Counted from the first letter of the stretch, positions 24,684-35,728 are shown. The stretch: DNA of 51,562 bases from JAMOBE01 sp039908285 (GCA_039908285.1 JAMOBE010000019.1:1-51562); one strand, 5' to 3'. Notes: generated from the sequence alone by a model not told the origin. Translations and numbers: made by a program.

Positions 24684-24699
24684 TCTTATTCTTATACGG

Positions 24700-24770
24700 C
24701 TTCTCGAAAATCTTCAGATTTTCGAGAAGTCGAGCCCCCGTCATGCCGAAGAGATGCCTTCGACATGACG
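24700..24770. terminator. Two stem-loops between converging genes
   Basis: Stem 1 (24700-24729) pairs CTTCTCGAAAATC with GATTTTCGAGAAG around TTCA and is perfect. Stem 2 (24739-24770) pairs CGTCATGCCGAAG with CTTCGACATGACG, one mismatch. They lie between the 88-residue gene (+) and ettA (-), where termination in both directions is needed. Neither has a long U-tract, so the role is inferred from position. Confidence 0.5.
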
Positions 24771-24835
24771 CGGGCCGGCGCCCCTGCGCCGAAAGCGGAT
24801 GGGTGACCGCTGAATCGACGGCGCGGAAACCCGCG

Positions 24836-26518
<1,683 letters not shown>

Positions 26519-26710
26519 GACGTGTCCTTCCTCTGCGACGACGGCGTCACCTTGTAGCCCAGGGGGACCGGTCGGTGCAACGCGGGCGGCGATGAATCCT
26601 TCGAAATCCTTCATGGACGGACTGGCGCGGAGCTTTCGGGAGAGGCATAGTCATAGACAATAGAGCAGGCGAAAAGGCCGGCCGGCGTCAGCGAAGGGGA
26701 GGCGCAGCAG

Positions 26711-27073
26711 ATGAAGTCCGTTCTGGTGGTGGATGACGAACCCAACATCGTCCTTTCCCTCGAGTTCCTGATACGTCAGGCGGGCTTCGCGGTGCGGGTG
26801 GCCCGCGACGGCGAGGAGGCGCTGGCCGCGGTGGCGGCGGAGGTTCCCGATCTCATCCTCCTCGACGTCATGATCCCGAAGCGGGACGGCTACGACGTCT
26901 GCCAGACCATCCGCCGCAATCCCGACTGGAAGGACATCCCCATCATCATGCTGACCGCCAAGGGGCGGGAGGTGGAGCGGGAGAAGGGTCTGGCCCTCGG
27001 CGCCAACGACTACGTCACCAAGCCGTTCTCGACGCGCGAGCTGGCGGAACGCATCCGAAAAATCCTCGAATAA
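26711..27073 (+). CDS. Single-domain response regulator
   Basis: A 120-residue receiver domain without output domain, CheY-like. All signalling residues are present: acidic Asp8-Asp9 (VVDDEPN), phospho-acceptor Asp52 (LLDVMIP), Thr82 and Lys104 (TKPF). A ribosome site GAAGGGGAGG precedes the ATG. The membrane pseudo-kinase/exonuclease gene begins 21 bases downstream, so the two are probably co-transcribed and may be functional partners. The kinase that phosphorylates it is not in the window. Confidence 0.93.
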   Translation: MKSVLVVDDEPNIVLSLEFLIRQAGFAVRVARDGEEALAAVAAEVPDLILLDVMIPKRDGYDVCQTIRRNPDWKDIPIIMLTAKGREVEREKGLALGANDYVTKPFSTRELAERIRKILE

Positions 27074-27094
27074 TTCAGGTCAGGCCCCCCGATC

Positions 27095-29233
27095 ATGAGC
27101 ATGCGCCTCGTCTTTCTGCTGGGATTCGCGGGCCTTGGCCTGGCGGCGATGCTGGTGACGGGGGGAGCGCTGTACCTGGTCCTCGACGACCTGGCCCGCG
27201 GCCCCCTGGCCGAGGTGGTGCCCTCCGGCCACTTCGATCCCTGGACCTACATCGCGATCTACGGGGGAACCGCCACCTTCGGCCTGTTCGTGCTGACCCT
27301 GATCGCCTGGTCGTTCTTCGACCTGCGGGTGGCGGCGCCGCTGTCCAGCCTGACCCGGGGACTGCAGACCGTCCTCCACGCCAACTCCGAGCACCCCGTC
27401 CAGCATACCGGACCGCAGGCCATGGAGCCGCTGTTCGCCGTCGTCAATGATCTGTGCCATCGCCTGGCGGTCCAGCGCCGCGAGACCGTCCAGGCCATGG
27501 CCTCCGCCACCGCCGGGGTCGAGGAGCAGAAGGGCCGGCTCGAGGCCATCCTGATGAACCTTCAGGACGGCGTCGTCGTATGCAATCTCAACAATCAGGT
27601 GCTTCTGTACAATAAATTCGCCCTCGATGTGCTGAACGTGGCTGGCGACCTTGGCCTCGCCCGGCCGCTGTTCACCCTGGTCACCCGCGAGCCGGTGATC
27701 AGCGCCTTCCGCCGCCTGCGGCTGCGGCTGGCGGAGGGCCGCCATGTCGGCCACCCCATGGGCATCACCACCCGCTTCATCTGCGCCACCATCGACGGGC
27801 GCATCACCCTGCATGCGCAGATGACCCTGATCCTCGGCGGACCCGACGACACGCCGGCGGGCTATGTGGTGGCCTTCAACGACGTGACCGACGACCTGGC
27901 GGCGCTCGGCAAACGTGACCGCCTGCTGCGGGCGGCGACGGAGGGGCTGCGCGCTCCCATCGCCAATCTGCGGGCGGCGGCCGAGACCGCCTCCGGCATT
28001 CCCCTGGACGACGCCCCGGTTCGCCGGGCCTTCGAGGAGGTGATCCTGAAGGAAGCCGCCAACCTGGCCGATACCGTCGAGCGCCTGTCCGCCGAGTACC
28101 GCACCGTCATCACCGGCTACTGGCCGATGAGCGACGGCTTTTCCGCCACCCTGTTCGATCTGGTGGTGATCCGGCTGAAAGAGACGTCCGACATCGCGCT
28201 GACGGTGGTGGACCTGCCGCAGTGGGTCCACGGCGACATGCACTGCATCATCCTGCTGCACGAGTACCTGATCCGCCGCGTCGCCGCCCACACCGGCATT
28301 CTGGAGTTCGACATCTCCGCCGAGGCCCGCGAGCGCCAGATCTACGGCAACGTGATCTGGCGCGGCGAGCCGTTGCCGTCGGCGGTGGTGGATGGCTGGC
28401 TGGACAGTCCCCTGCCCGAGGCTCCGGGTGGCCTCAGCGTTCGCGACGTGCTGGACCACCACCAGAGCGAACTATGGTGCGAGGAGCACGCCCCGGGCTT
28501 TGCCCGCCTGCGGGTGCCGCTGCTGGCGGCCCGCGGCGTCCGCACGCCGAGTGCGCTGCCCTCGCGGCCGGAGTTCTATGACTTCAGCCTGCTGCACGCC
28601 ACCACCTACGACGGCAACCTGGCGGAGTTGCCGCTGCGCTCGCTGTCCTACGTGGTCTTCGACACCGAGACCACCGGCCTCGAGCCGTCCCACGGCGACG
28701 AGATCATCTCCATCGCCGGCGTGCGCATCGTCCAGGGCCGCATTCTCACCGGTGAGACCTTCGACCGCCAGGTCAATCCCGGTCGGCGGATTCCCCGCAG
28801 CTCCACCCGCTTCCATGGTATCACCGACGACATGGTACGCGACAAGCCGCCGATCAATCTGGTGCTGCCCCAGTTCCGCGCCTTCGCCGGCGACGCCGTG
28901 CTGGTGGCCCACAATGCCGCCTTCGACATGAAGTTCCTGCACATGAAGGAGGCGGAAAGCGGCATGGTCTTCACCAACGCCGTGCTCGATACGCTGCTCC
29001 TGTCGGTGTTCCTGCACGACCATGAGTCCGATCACTCCCTCGACGCCATCGCCGAGCGGCTCGGCGTCCTGGTTTCGGCCCGCCACACGGCGCTCGGCGA
29101 TTCCCTGGTCACCGCCGGGGTGTTCGTCAAGATGGTCGCCCTGCTGGAGGCGCGGGGGGTGACCACCCTGGGCCAGGCCATCGCCGCGTCCAACCGCATC
29201 GTCGACGTGCGCGCCATGCAGGCGCAGTTCTAA
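27095..29233 (+). CDS. Membrane sensor with degenerate histidine-kinase core fused to a DEDDh exonuclease
   Basis: A 712-residue multidomain protein. Two membrane helices (about residues 5-28 and 50-74) flank a short periplasmic loop; a HAMP-like linker and a PAS-like domain (about 150-270) follow. The next region resembles HisKA (DRLLRAATEGLRAPIANLRAAA), but Thr stands where the phospho-acceptor His of SHELRxPL is expected, and the ATPase-like part that follows lacks clear N/G boxes. Residues about 519-700 are a DnaQ-type exonuclease with all DEDDh residues: FDTETTGL, AHNAAFDMKFL and HTALGD (near residue 664). It could degrade RNA or DNA under control of a membrane signal. Similar proteins exist in proteobacteria, but no function is known to me. 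Confidence 0.82.
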   Translation: MSMRLVFLLGFAGLGLAAMLVTGGALYLVLDDLARGPLAEVVPSGHFDPWTYIAIYGGTATFGLFVLTLIAWSFFDLRVAAPLSSLTRGLQTVLHANSEHPVQHTGPQAMEPLFAVVNDLCHRLAVQRRETVQAMASATAGVEEQKGRLEAILMNLQDGVVVCNLNNQVLLYNKFALDVLNVAGDLGLARPLFTLVTREPVISAFRRLRLRLAEGRHVGHPMGITTRFICATIDGRITLHAQMTLILGGPDDTPAGYVVAFNDVTDDLAALGKRDRLLRAATEGLRAPIANLRAAAETASGIPLDDAPVRRAFEEVILKEAANLADTVERLSAEYRTVITGYWPMSDGFSATLFDLVVIRLKETSDIALTVVDLPQWVHGDMHCIILLHEYLIRRVAAHTGILEFDISAEARERQIYGNVIWRGEPLPSAVVDGWLDSPLPEAPGGLSVRDVLDHHQSELWCEEHAPGFARLRVPLLAARGVRTPSALPSRPEFYDFSLLHATTYDGNLAELPLRSLSYVVFDTETTGLEPSHGDEIISIAGVRIVQGRILTGETFDRQVNPGRRIPRSSTRFHGITDDMVRDKPPINLVLPQFRAFAGDAVLVAHNAAFDMKFLHMKEAESGMVFTNAVLDTLLLSVFLHDHESDHSLDAIAERLGVLVSARHTALGDSLVTAGVFVKMVALLEARGVTTLGQAIAASNRIVDVRAMQAQF

Positions 29234-29248
29234 CGCGTGAAGGACCCC

Positions 29249-29905
29249 ATGGACACCAGAGAAACGGGAACGGTCGGAGTCATCATCGCCGGAGGGCTGG
29301 CGCGGCGAATGGGTGGGGGAGACAAGGGGCTGCGGCGGCTTGCCGGGCGGCCGCTGATCGCCTGCGTGGCGGCGGCGGTGCGGCCGCAGGTAGACCGGCT
29401 TGGCGTCAACATGTCCTTCCCCCCCGACGATGACGAGCATCGGGCCGAGGTGGTGGCCGCCGTCGGTGCCGACGCCGTGTTCATCGACGACGCGGTGCCG
29501 GGGAGGGCAGGGCCTCTCGCCGGGATTCTGGCCGGTCTGCGCTGGGCGGCGGAGGCCAGATGGCTTCTGACCGTTCCGGTGGACACGCCTTTTCTGCCGA
29601 GGGATCTGGCTGCCCGCCTGGTGGCGGCCGGCGAGGCCGCGGGCGCCGAGGTGGCCTGCGCCGTGTCGTGGGGGCGGCTGCAGCCGCTGGTCGCCGTCTG
29701 GCGCCCGGACCTGGCGCCGGCCGTCGCCGCCTATCTGGCGGCCAACGACCGCAAGCTTGAGTTGTTTCTCGACCGGCGGCGCGTCACACGGGTGGAGTTC
29801 ACGGCCGAACCGGTGGACCCCTTCTTCAACGTCAACAGTCCCCCCGACCTGGAGCAGGCGGAGCGGCTGCGGGACGCCGGGCTGGTGCCCGGGCTGGTGC
29901 CGTGA
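29249..29905 (+). CDS. mobA: Molybdenum cofactor guanylyltransferase MobA
   Basis: Links GMP to molybdopterin to make the bis-MGD cofactor of enzymes such as nitrate and DMSO reductases. The 218-residue protein has the nucleotide-binding motif VIIAGGLARRMGGGDKGL (residues 11-28), then GPLAGILAGLRWA and VDTPFLP, standard for MobA. GAAGGA upstream supports the ATG at 29249; a GTG at 29237 is possible. The last bases overlap the ModE-like gene (GTGA), indicating one operon for molybdenum metabolism. Confidence 0.93.
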   Translation: MDTRETGTVGVIIAGGLARRMGGGDKGLRRLAGRPLIACVAAAVRPQVDRLGVNMSFPPDDDEHRAEVVAAVGADAVFIDDAVPGRAGPLAGILAGLRWAAEARWLLTVPVDTPFLPRDLAARLVAAGEAAGAEVACAVSWGRLQPLVAVWRPDLAPAVAAYLAANDRKLELFLDRRRVTRVEFTAEPVDPFFNVNSPPDLEQAERLRDAGLVPGLVP

Positions 29906-30264
29906 ACCCGTTGCGGGTCCGCATCCTGATCGGCGAGGCCACCACCCTCGGACCCGGCAAGGCGGCGCTGCTGGAGGCGATCGACCGGACCGGGTCCATA
30001 TCGGCGGCGGCGCGGGGACTCGGCATGTCCTACCGCCGGGCCTGGCTGCTGGTCGACTCGATGAACAAAGGGTTCCGCGAGGATCTGGTGATCGCCGCGA
30101 CCGGGGGGGCCGGCGGCGGCGGCGCCCGCGTCACCCCGGCCGGCCACGACGTGCTGCGCCGCTTCCGCGACATGGAGGCCAAGGCAACCCGGAGCATCGA
30201 AGCCGAATTGGCCGAGTTCGCGAGTCTCCTCAAGGAGCCTGATGTCGGCGATCCTGCGGAGTGA
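29902..30264 (+). CDS. ModE-like winged-helix regulator without molybdate-binding domain
   Basis: A 120-residue DNA-binding protein matching the N-terminal LysR-like winged helix of ModE: LLEAIDRTGSISAAARGLGMSYRRAWLLVDSMN is the diagnostic helix-turn-helix. Residues 69-82 contain a Gly-rich insertion in the wing. The C-terminal MOP domains that bind molybdate in full ModE are absent, as in many alphaproteobacterial ModE-N proteins. It starts with GTG inside the mobA stop. It probably regulates molybdate uptake or cofactor genes; how it senses molybdate is not evident. Confidence 0.88.
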   Translation: MNPLRVRILIGEATTLGPGKAALLEAIDRTGSISAAARGLGMSYRRAWLLVDSMNKGFREDLVIAATGGAGGGGARVTPAGHDVLRRFRDMEAKATRSIEAELAEFASLLKEPDVGDPAE

Positions 30265-30439
30265 GGACACTTTGAAAGTTCGTCGGCTGGCGGCAACGAG
30301 GCCGCCGTGGCAGGGATAACGATTTCTTTACCGCCCGTGCGACCTAATCCACAATTCCTTAGGGGAATCGGGACATGGGGATGGAGAGGGTGCGCACGGT
30401 GCGATCGATCGGCGGGCGTCAGGCGGAGACCGGCGGTTC

Positions 30440-32149
30440 ATGAGCGCGGGCACGTTCACGGGCCTGCGGTCGAAGCGTCTCAGCGAATTCTCGACACTGC
30501 CGAGCAACATGCTCGACCTGGTGCTGGCGTCGCTGTTCCTGAACGTCCTGTCGCTGGCCATGCCGCTGTCGCTGTTGCAGGTCTACGACCGGATCGTGCC
30601 CAACAATTCCGACGGCACGCTGGTGCTGCTGGTGGTCGGGATCGCCGCGGCGCTGCTGCTCGAGGGGATATTGCGGATGGCGCGCTCCACCGTCACCGGC
30701 TGGGTCGGTGCCCGCTTCGAGCACATCGCCGGATGCAGCGCCCTGGAGCGGCTCCTCGCCTCCGACATCAAGGACTATGCGCGAGACGGCGCCGGCGTGC
30801 ATCTCGAACGCATCAATGCCCTCGGCACGGTCAAGGAGTTCTATGCCGGACAGGCGGTGCTCGCCATCTTCGACCTGCCGTTCGTGCTGGTCTACCTGGC
30901 GCTGGTGGGCTTTCTCGGCGGGTCCCTGGTGATCGTTCCGATCTTCCTGCTGGCGGCGTTCGCGGTCAGCGCCGTGCTGCTGGGCCGTCGGCTGCGGGGG
31001 TCTCTGAAAGAGCGCATGGTGGCCGACGAGCGCCGCTTCGGCTTCATCATCGAGGTGCTGGGCGGCATCCACACCGTCAAGTCGATGGCCATGGAGGCGC
31101 AGATGCTGCGGCGCTATGAGCGTCTGCAGGAGACCTGCGCCAGCAACAACTACTCGGTGGCGCTGCACAACGCCTCGGCCCTCGGGCTCGGTGCGTTCTT
31201 CGCCCAGGTCACGGTGATCGCGGTGGTGGCCTTCGGCGCCATGATCGTCATCGACCAGCGCCTGACCGTCGGTGGCCTCGCGGCCTGCACCATGCTGGCG
31301 GGCCGGGCCATGCAGCCCTTGATGCGGGCGATCGGCATCTGGACCCGGTTGCAGACCATCCGCCTGGCCAGCGAGCGCCTGCGCCAGATCTTCGCCATGC
31401 GGCCGGAGGCGCCGCCGGGACTGCCGCCGCTTCCCGACATCCAGGGCGCCGTCGAGGTGGAGAACGTCAGTCTCCGCTATTCCGACAAGGGTCCGGACGT
31501 CCTGCGGAACATCACCCTCCATCTGGAACCGGGGGAGTGCGTCGGCATCGCCGGCGGCAACAGCAGCGGCAAGTCCTCGCTGCTTGGCGTCCTCGTCGGG
31601 GTGCTGGCGCCCACCGAGGGGCGGGTGCTGGTGGATGGCAACGACATCCGCTCCTTCGACCGCTCCACCTTCAAGCACAGCGTCGCCTACATGCCCCAGA
31701 ACGGGGAACTGTTCCAGGGCACCCTGCTCGACAACATCACCATGTTCGACCCGTCCCTGCACGACGAGGCGGTTCGCGCCGCCCGTTCCCTTGGCCTGGA
31801 TGACGTGGTGGCGTCCATGCCCTTCGGCTATGAGACCCGCATCGGCGACAGCGCCATGGACACCCTGCCGCGGGGCATCAAGCAACGTATCGCCATCGCC
31901 CGCGCCCTGATCTACCATCCGAGGATCGTGCTGTTCGACGAGGCCAACACGGCCATCGACCGGGCCGGCGACGACTACCTCCGGGTCGCTCTGGAAAGAT
32001 TGAAAGGCGTGTCCACCATGGTGCTGGTGACCCACAGGCCGTCGCTGCTGCGGCTCGCCGACAAGGTTTATGACCTGCAGGATGGCCATCTGACCGAGCG
32101 CGTTCGCGCGCCGGCGCTCGCGGCTGGGCCGCGGATGGTGACGCCATGA
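30440..32149 (+). CDS. Type I secretion ABC exporter subunit 1 (membrane plus ATPase)
   Basis: A 569-residue fused exporter: six membrane helices in residues about 25-300, then an ATPase domain. Walker A is GIAGGNSSGKSS (near 368-379), Walker B RIVLFDEANTAID (near 494-506) with the catalytic Glu present, and H-loop VLVTHRPS. The signature motif is LPRGIKQR instead of LSGGQxQR, so this half may hydrolyse ATP only weakly or in a partner-dependent way. It has no N-terminal peptidase domain. Its stop overlaps the next exporter's start (ATGA), implying a heterodimer. A ribosome site GGAGACC precedes the ATG. Confidence 0.9.
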   Translation: MSAGTFTGLRSKRLSEFSTLPSNMLDLVLASLFLNVLSLAMPLSLLQVYDRIVPNNSDGTLVLLVVGIAAALLLEGILRMARSTVTGWVGARFEHIAGCSALERLLASDIKDYARDGAGVHLERINALGTVKEFYAGQAVLAIFDLPFVLVYLALVGFLGGSLVIVPIFLLAAFAVSAVLLGRRLRGSLKERMVADERRFGFIIEVLGGIHTVKSMAMEAQMLRRYERLQETCASNNYSVALHNASALGLGAFFAQVTVIAVVAFGAMIVIDQRLTVGGLAACTMLAGRAMQPLMRAIGIWTRLQTIRLASERLRQIFAMRPEAPPGLPPLPDIQGAVEVENVSLRYSDKGPDVLRNITLHLEPGECVGIAGGNSSGKSSLLGVLVGVLAPTEGRVLVDGNDIRSFDRSTFKHSVAYMPQNGELFQGTLLDNITMFDPSLHDEAVRAARSLGLDDVVASMPFGYETRIGDSAMDTLPRGIKQRIAIARALIYHPRIVLFDEANTAIDRAGDDYLRVALERLKGVSTMVLVTHRPSLLRLADKVYDLQDGHLTERVRAPALAAGPRMVTP

Positions 32150-34341
32150 GCGGTATTCTCGCCAAGGTCCGTCAGGACATCGCCTGGGGCCAGCAGCCCG
32201 CGAGCGCCGTCCAGGACGGCACCGGCTCGCTGACCACCGGCATGCTGGGGGGGTTCTCGGCGGCGTCGGACATCGCGGCCTGCCTTCTGCCGCTGCTGAC
32301 CGCCCTCGGCTGGCGCGGCAATCCCCGCGACGTGGCCGAGGCCCTGCCGCACTTCGCCGATACCCTGGACCTGACGGCGCTACGCAACGTCATGGTCACC
32401 CTCAACTACAGCAGCCGGCCGTTCCGGGGCGTCGTCGCCGAGCTGGAGCCCCGCCTGCTGCCCTGCCTGTTCGTGCCCGATCATGGGGCGGCGATGGTGG
32501 TATTGACCATGGGACCCAACGGCCTCACGGTCTTCAACGGCGAGACCGCGGCCATCCTCGCCATCGGCTGGCCGCAGACCCGGGGCACGGCCTATTTCTT
32601 CACGCTCATGGAGCGGGAGGCGAAGGGAGCCGCGGCGGCGCCCCCCCGCGAGGGGTGGTTCGGCAGCGTCATCGGGCGCTTCCGGATCCTGGGCTGGCAG
32701 ATCTTCGGCATCACCTTCCTGTTGAACGTGCTGGCGCTGGCGGTGCCCATCTTCACCATGGCCGTCTATGACAACGTGGTCGTCACCGGTTCAGGGATAA
32801 CGCTGGTCCAGTTCGTCATCGGGGTGGTCCTGGCCCTCGGCGCCGACATGCTCCTGCGGGGCATCCGGGCCCGCATCCTGGCCCATGTCGGCGCCCGGCT
32901 CGAAATCGTCGTCGGCACCGCCATCTTCCAGCGGCTGATGTACCTGGCCCCGGTCTACACCGAGCGGGCCACCATCGGCGCCCAGGTGGCCCGCATCCGG
33001 GATTTCGAGTCGGTGCGCGAGTTCTTCACCGGCCCGCTGGCCATGGTGTTCGTCGAGGTTCCCTTCGCCCTGTTCTATGTGATCGTGATCGGCCTGATGG
33101 GCGGCATGCTGGCCGTGGTGCCGCTGGTGGCGCTGGTGGTGTTCGTCATCGCCGGAGTCATCGTCCTGCCGATCATCCGCTCGTCGGTGTCGGAGGCGTC
33201 GAAGGCCGGCTCCCGGCGCCAGGAATTCCTGGTGGAGACCCTGTCCAAGATGCAGGCCCTGAAGTACTGCGGCGTCGAGGCGATGTGGCTGCAACGCTAT
33301 CGCGAGTTGTCGGCCAAGGCGGCCATGGCCAATTTCCACACCGCCGAGGTGTCGTCCCTGGTCGCCACCATCGGTCACGTGCTGACGGTCGCCGCGGGGA
33401 TCGCCACCCTGACCCTCGGGGTGTTCCTGATCTTCGGCGGCACCCTGACGGTGGGGGCGCTGATCTCGGTGATGATGCTGGTGTGGCGGGTCCTGGCGCC
33501 ACTGCAGACCGGGTTCGTGAGCTGGACCCGCTTCGAGGCCGTGCGCTCCTCCATCCGCCAGATCGACAGCCTGATGGTCATCCGGCCCGAGCGGGACACC
33601 AACTCGGCCGTCCAGCCGGTGAAGCGCTTCCGGGGACGGGTCAGCTTTTCGCGGGTGTCGCTGCGCTATGGCGCCGAGGCGGATCCGGCGCTGGTGGGCG
33701 TCACCTTCCAGGCGGAGCCGGGGGAGGTGGTGGCGGTGGTGGGACCGAACGGGTCGGGCAAATCGACGGTGGTCAAGCTCATCGCCGGCCTCTACCCGCC
33801 CCAGGCCGGCAGCGTGCGCATCGACAACCTGGACATCCGGCAGATCGATCCCATCCAGCTTCGCCTGGCGGTGGGGTATGTGCCGCAGACCACCAACCTG
33901 TTCTTCGGCACCATCGCCCAGAATCTGCGCCTCGCCAATCCCATCGCCACCGACGAGGAGTTGCACTGGGCCATGGAGCAGACGGGGGCGCTGAACGAGG
34001 TTCTGGCGCTGCCCAGGGGCTTTGACACCCGCATCGGCGACGGTCGCTCCGAGCAGCTCTCCACCAGCCTGATCCAGTGTCTGGGCCTGGCACGGGCCTA
34101 CATCAAGCGGGCGCCGGTCATGCTGTTCGACGAGCCGGTCAACGGCCTCGACTTCGAGGGCGACCGCACCTTCATGCGCGCCGTCGAGGCCATGCGCGGC
34201 CACGCCACCGTGTTCATCGTCACCCATCGGCCCAGTCATCTCAAGATCGCCGACCGCATCCTCGTGTTCGAAAGCGGCTACCTGCGCATGGGCGGGCCCG
34301 CGGCCGAGGTCATCGCCAACCTGCCACCGGACCTGTTCTGA
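32146..34341 (+). CDS. Type I secretion ABC exporter subunit 2 with N-terminal C39-like domain
   Basis: A 731-residue exporter. Residues about 25-155 form a C39-peptidase-like domain without a catalytic cysteine in the expected place (ASDIAACLLPLLTALGW), as in exporters that recognise but do not cut their substrate. The membrane domain spans about 180-460 and the ATPase about 490-731: Walker A VVGPNGSGKST (near 532-542), Walker B PVMLFDEPVNGLD, and H-loop FIVTHRPS. The signature motif reads LSTSLIQ rather than LSGGQxQ. Adjacent genes for another exporter and an HlyD adaptor support a dedicated secretion system; the outer-membrane TolC partner and a substrate are not in the window. Confidence 0.9.
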   Translation: MSGILAKVRQDIAWGQQPASAVQDGTGSLTTGMLGGFSAASDIAACLLPLLTALGWRGNPRDVAEALPHFADTLDLTALRNVMVTLNYSSRPFRGVVAELEPRLLPCLFVPDHGAAMVVLTMGPNGLTVFNGETAAILAIGWPQTRGTAYFFTLMEREAKGAAAAPPREGWFGSVIGRFRILGWQIFGITFLLNVLALAVPIFTMAVYDNVVVTGSGITLVQFVIGVVLALGADMLLRGIRARILAHVGARLEIVVGTAIFQRLMYLAPVYTERATIGAQVARIRDFESVREFFTGPLAMVFVEVPFALFYVIVIGLMGGMLAVVPLVALVVFVIAGVIVLPIIRSSVSEASKAGSRRQEFLVETLSKMQALKYCGVEAMWLQRYRELSAKAAMANFHTAEVSSLVATIGHVLTVAAGIATLTLGVFLIFGGTLTVGALISVMMLVWRVLAPLQTGFVSWTRFEAVRSSIRQIDSLMVIRPERDTNSAVQPVKRFRGRVSFSRVSLRYGAEADPALVGVTFQAEPGEVVAVVGPNGSGKSTVVKLIAGLYPPQAGSVRIDNLDIRQIDPIQLRLAVGYVPQTTNLFFGTIAQNLRLANPIATDEELHWAMEQTGALNEVLALPRGFDTRIGDGRSEQLSTSLIQCLGLARAYIKRAPVMLFDEPVNGLDFEGDRTFMRAVEAMRGHATVFIVTHRPSHLKIADRILVFESGYLRMGGPAAEVIANLPPDLF

Positions 34342-34342
34342 C

Positions 34343-35728
34343 ATGAGTGGATCAAGCCTCATCACCAAGCCGACGGAAGCCGCGGTGCCGGCCCCGGTCC
34401 GCGTTCACCGCGCCGGACGCCAGACCCGCTATCTGGCGCAGTCCATCGTGCTGGAGGAGACGGGGACCTCGCTGCTGGTGCGCCTGACCATCCTGGTGGT
34501 GTCGGTGACGGTGGTGATCTTCATCATCTGGGCCGCCCTGACCTCGGTGCAGGAGGTGGCCGTCGCCTTCGGCCAGGTGGTGCCCCGGGGATCGGTGCAG
34601 ACGGTGCAGCACCTGGAGGGCGGCATCGTCCGGGAGGTCCTGGTGGAGGAGGGGCAGCTCGTCGACGCCGGTCAGCCGCTCGTCCGCTTCGACCGCGCCC
34701 AGGTCATGGCCGACCTGGACCAGAACCGGGCGCGCCTGGCGGGGCTCGAGCTGCGCATCGAGCGGCTGCGGGCCTTCGCCGAGGGCCGGGCGCCCGACTT
34801 CTCGTTCATGACCGAGCCGGCCTTCGCCTCGCTGCTGGAAGACCAGAAGACGATCCATGGCACCCAGGTGGCGGCCCTGGCCTCCAGCCGCTCGGTGCTG
34901 GAGAGGACCGTGGACCAGCGGCGCTCCGAGCTGCGGGTGGTGGAGGAGCAGCAGCGGACGGCCCGTCAGCAGGTGGAGCTGGTGGCCGCCGAGGTGGCCA
35001 TGCGCGAGGAGCTGGTGGCCAAGGGGCTGGCGTCCAAGATCACCTACTACGAAAACAAGAAGGAACTGGCCAGGCTCACGGGCGAGCACACCAAGCTGGT
35101 CAACCAGGCCGTGGCGCTGCGGGACTCCCTGGCCGAGGCGACCGCCAGGCTGTCCGACATCGGGTCCGCCAAGCGCAACGAGGCCCTGATCGAAATGGGC
35201 ACGGCCGCCGCCGAACTGGCCCAGGTCCGGGAGTCCATGGGCCGGATGGAGGATCGCGCCCAGCGGCTCGAGGTGGTGGCACCGGTCCAGGGCCTGATCC
35301 AGAACATCCGCGTGAAGACCATCGGCGCCGTGATCCCGGCCGGCGGCACGGTGGTCGAGGTGGTGCCCACCGGCGCCGCCCTGACCGTCGAGGCCCGCAT
35401 CAACGCCCGCGACGTCGGCCATATCAAGGTCGGTCAGCCGGTCAAGGTCAAGGTCACGGCCTTCGACTTTTCCCGCTTCGGGGCGGCGATGGGCATACTT
35501 GAGTCCATGTCGGCCACGACCTATATGGACGAGCAGAACAAGCCTTACTACAAGGGAATCGTCGCCCTGTCCTCCGATCGTGTCGGTCAGGGCGATGCCG
35601 CGGCCGGACGCCGGATTCTCCCCGGCATGACGGTGCAGGCGGATATCGTCACTGGCGACAAGACCATTCTTGAATATCTGCTGAAGCCGATCTACGTGTC
35701 CGTCCAGAACGCCTTCCACGAGCGGTGA
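34343..35728 (+). CDS. HlyD-family periplasmic adaptor (membrane fusion protein) of type I secretion
   Basis: A 461-residue adaptor connecting the inner-membrane ABC exporter to an outer-membrane channel. A cytoplasmic N-terminal segment and one membrane helix (about residues 50-70) are followed by a lipoyl/barrel-sandwich half (VPRGSVQTVQHLEGGIVREVLVEEG), a long alpha-helical hairpin (about 130-310) and the returning beta-barrel (VVAPVQGLIQNIRVKTIG). These are in the standard HlyD order. It begins 1 base after the ABC gene stop. The end is followed by a palindrome-rich spacer. Confidence 0.93.
   Translation: MSGSSLITKPTEAAVPAPVRVHRAGRQTRYLAQSIVLEETGTSLLVRLTILVVSVTVVIFIIWAALTSVQEVAVAFGQVVPRGSVQTVQHLEGGIVREVLVEEGQLVDAGQPLVRFDRAQVMADLDQNRARLAGLELRIERLRAFAEGRAPDFSFMTEPAFASLLEDQKTIHGTQVAALASSRSVLERTVDQRRSELRVVEEQQRTARQQVELVAAEVAMREELVAKGLASKITYYENKKELARLTGEHTKLVNQAVALRDSLAEATARLSDIGSAKRNEALIEMGTAAAELAQVRESMGRMEDRAQRLEVVAPVQGLIQNIRVKTIGAVIPAGGTVVEVVPTGAALTVEARINARDVGHIKVGQPVKVKVTAFDFSRFGAAMGILESMSATTYMDEQNKPYYKGIVALSSDRVGQGDAAAGRRILPGMTVQADIVTGDKTILEYLLKPIYVSVQNAFHER

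Noticed and set aside
30419..34368. Long minus-strand frames opposite the two ABC exporters.
   Set aside because: Antisense shadows; the plus-strand frames have complete ABC motifs and overlap as ATGA.
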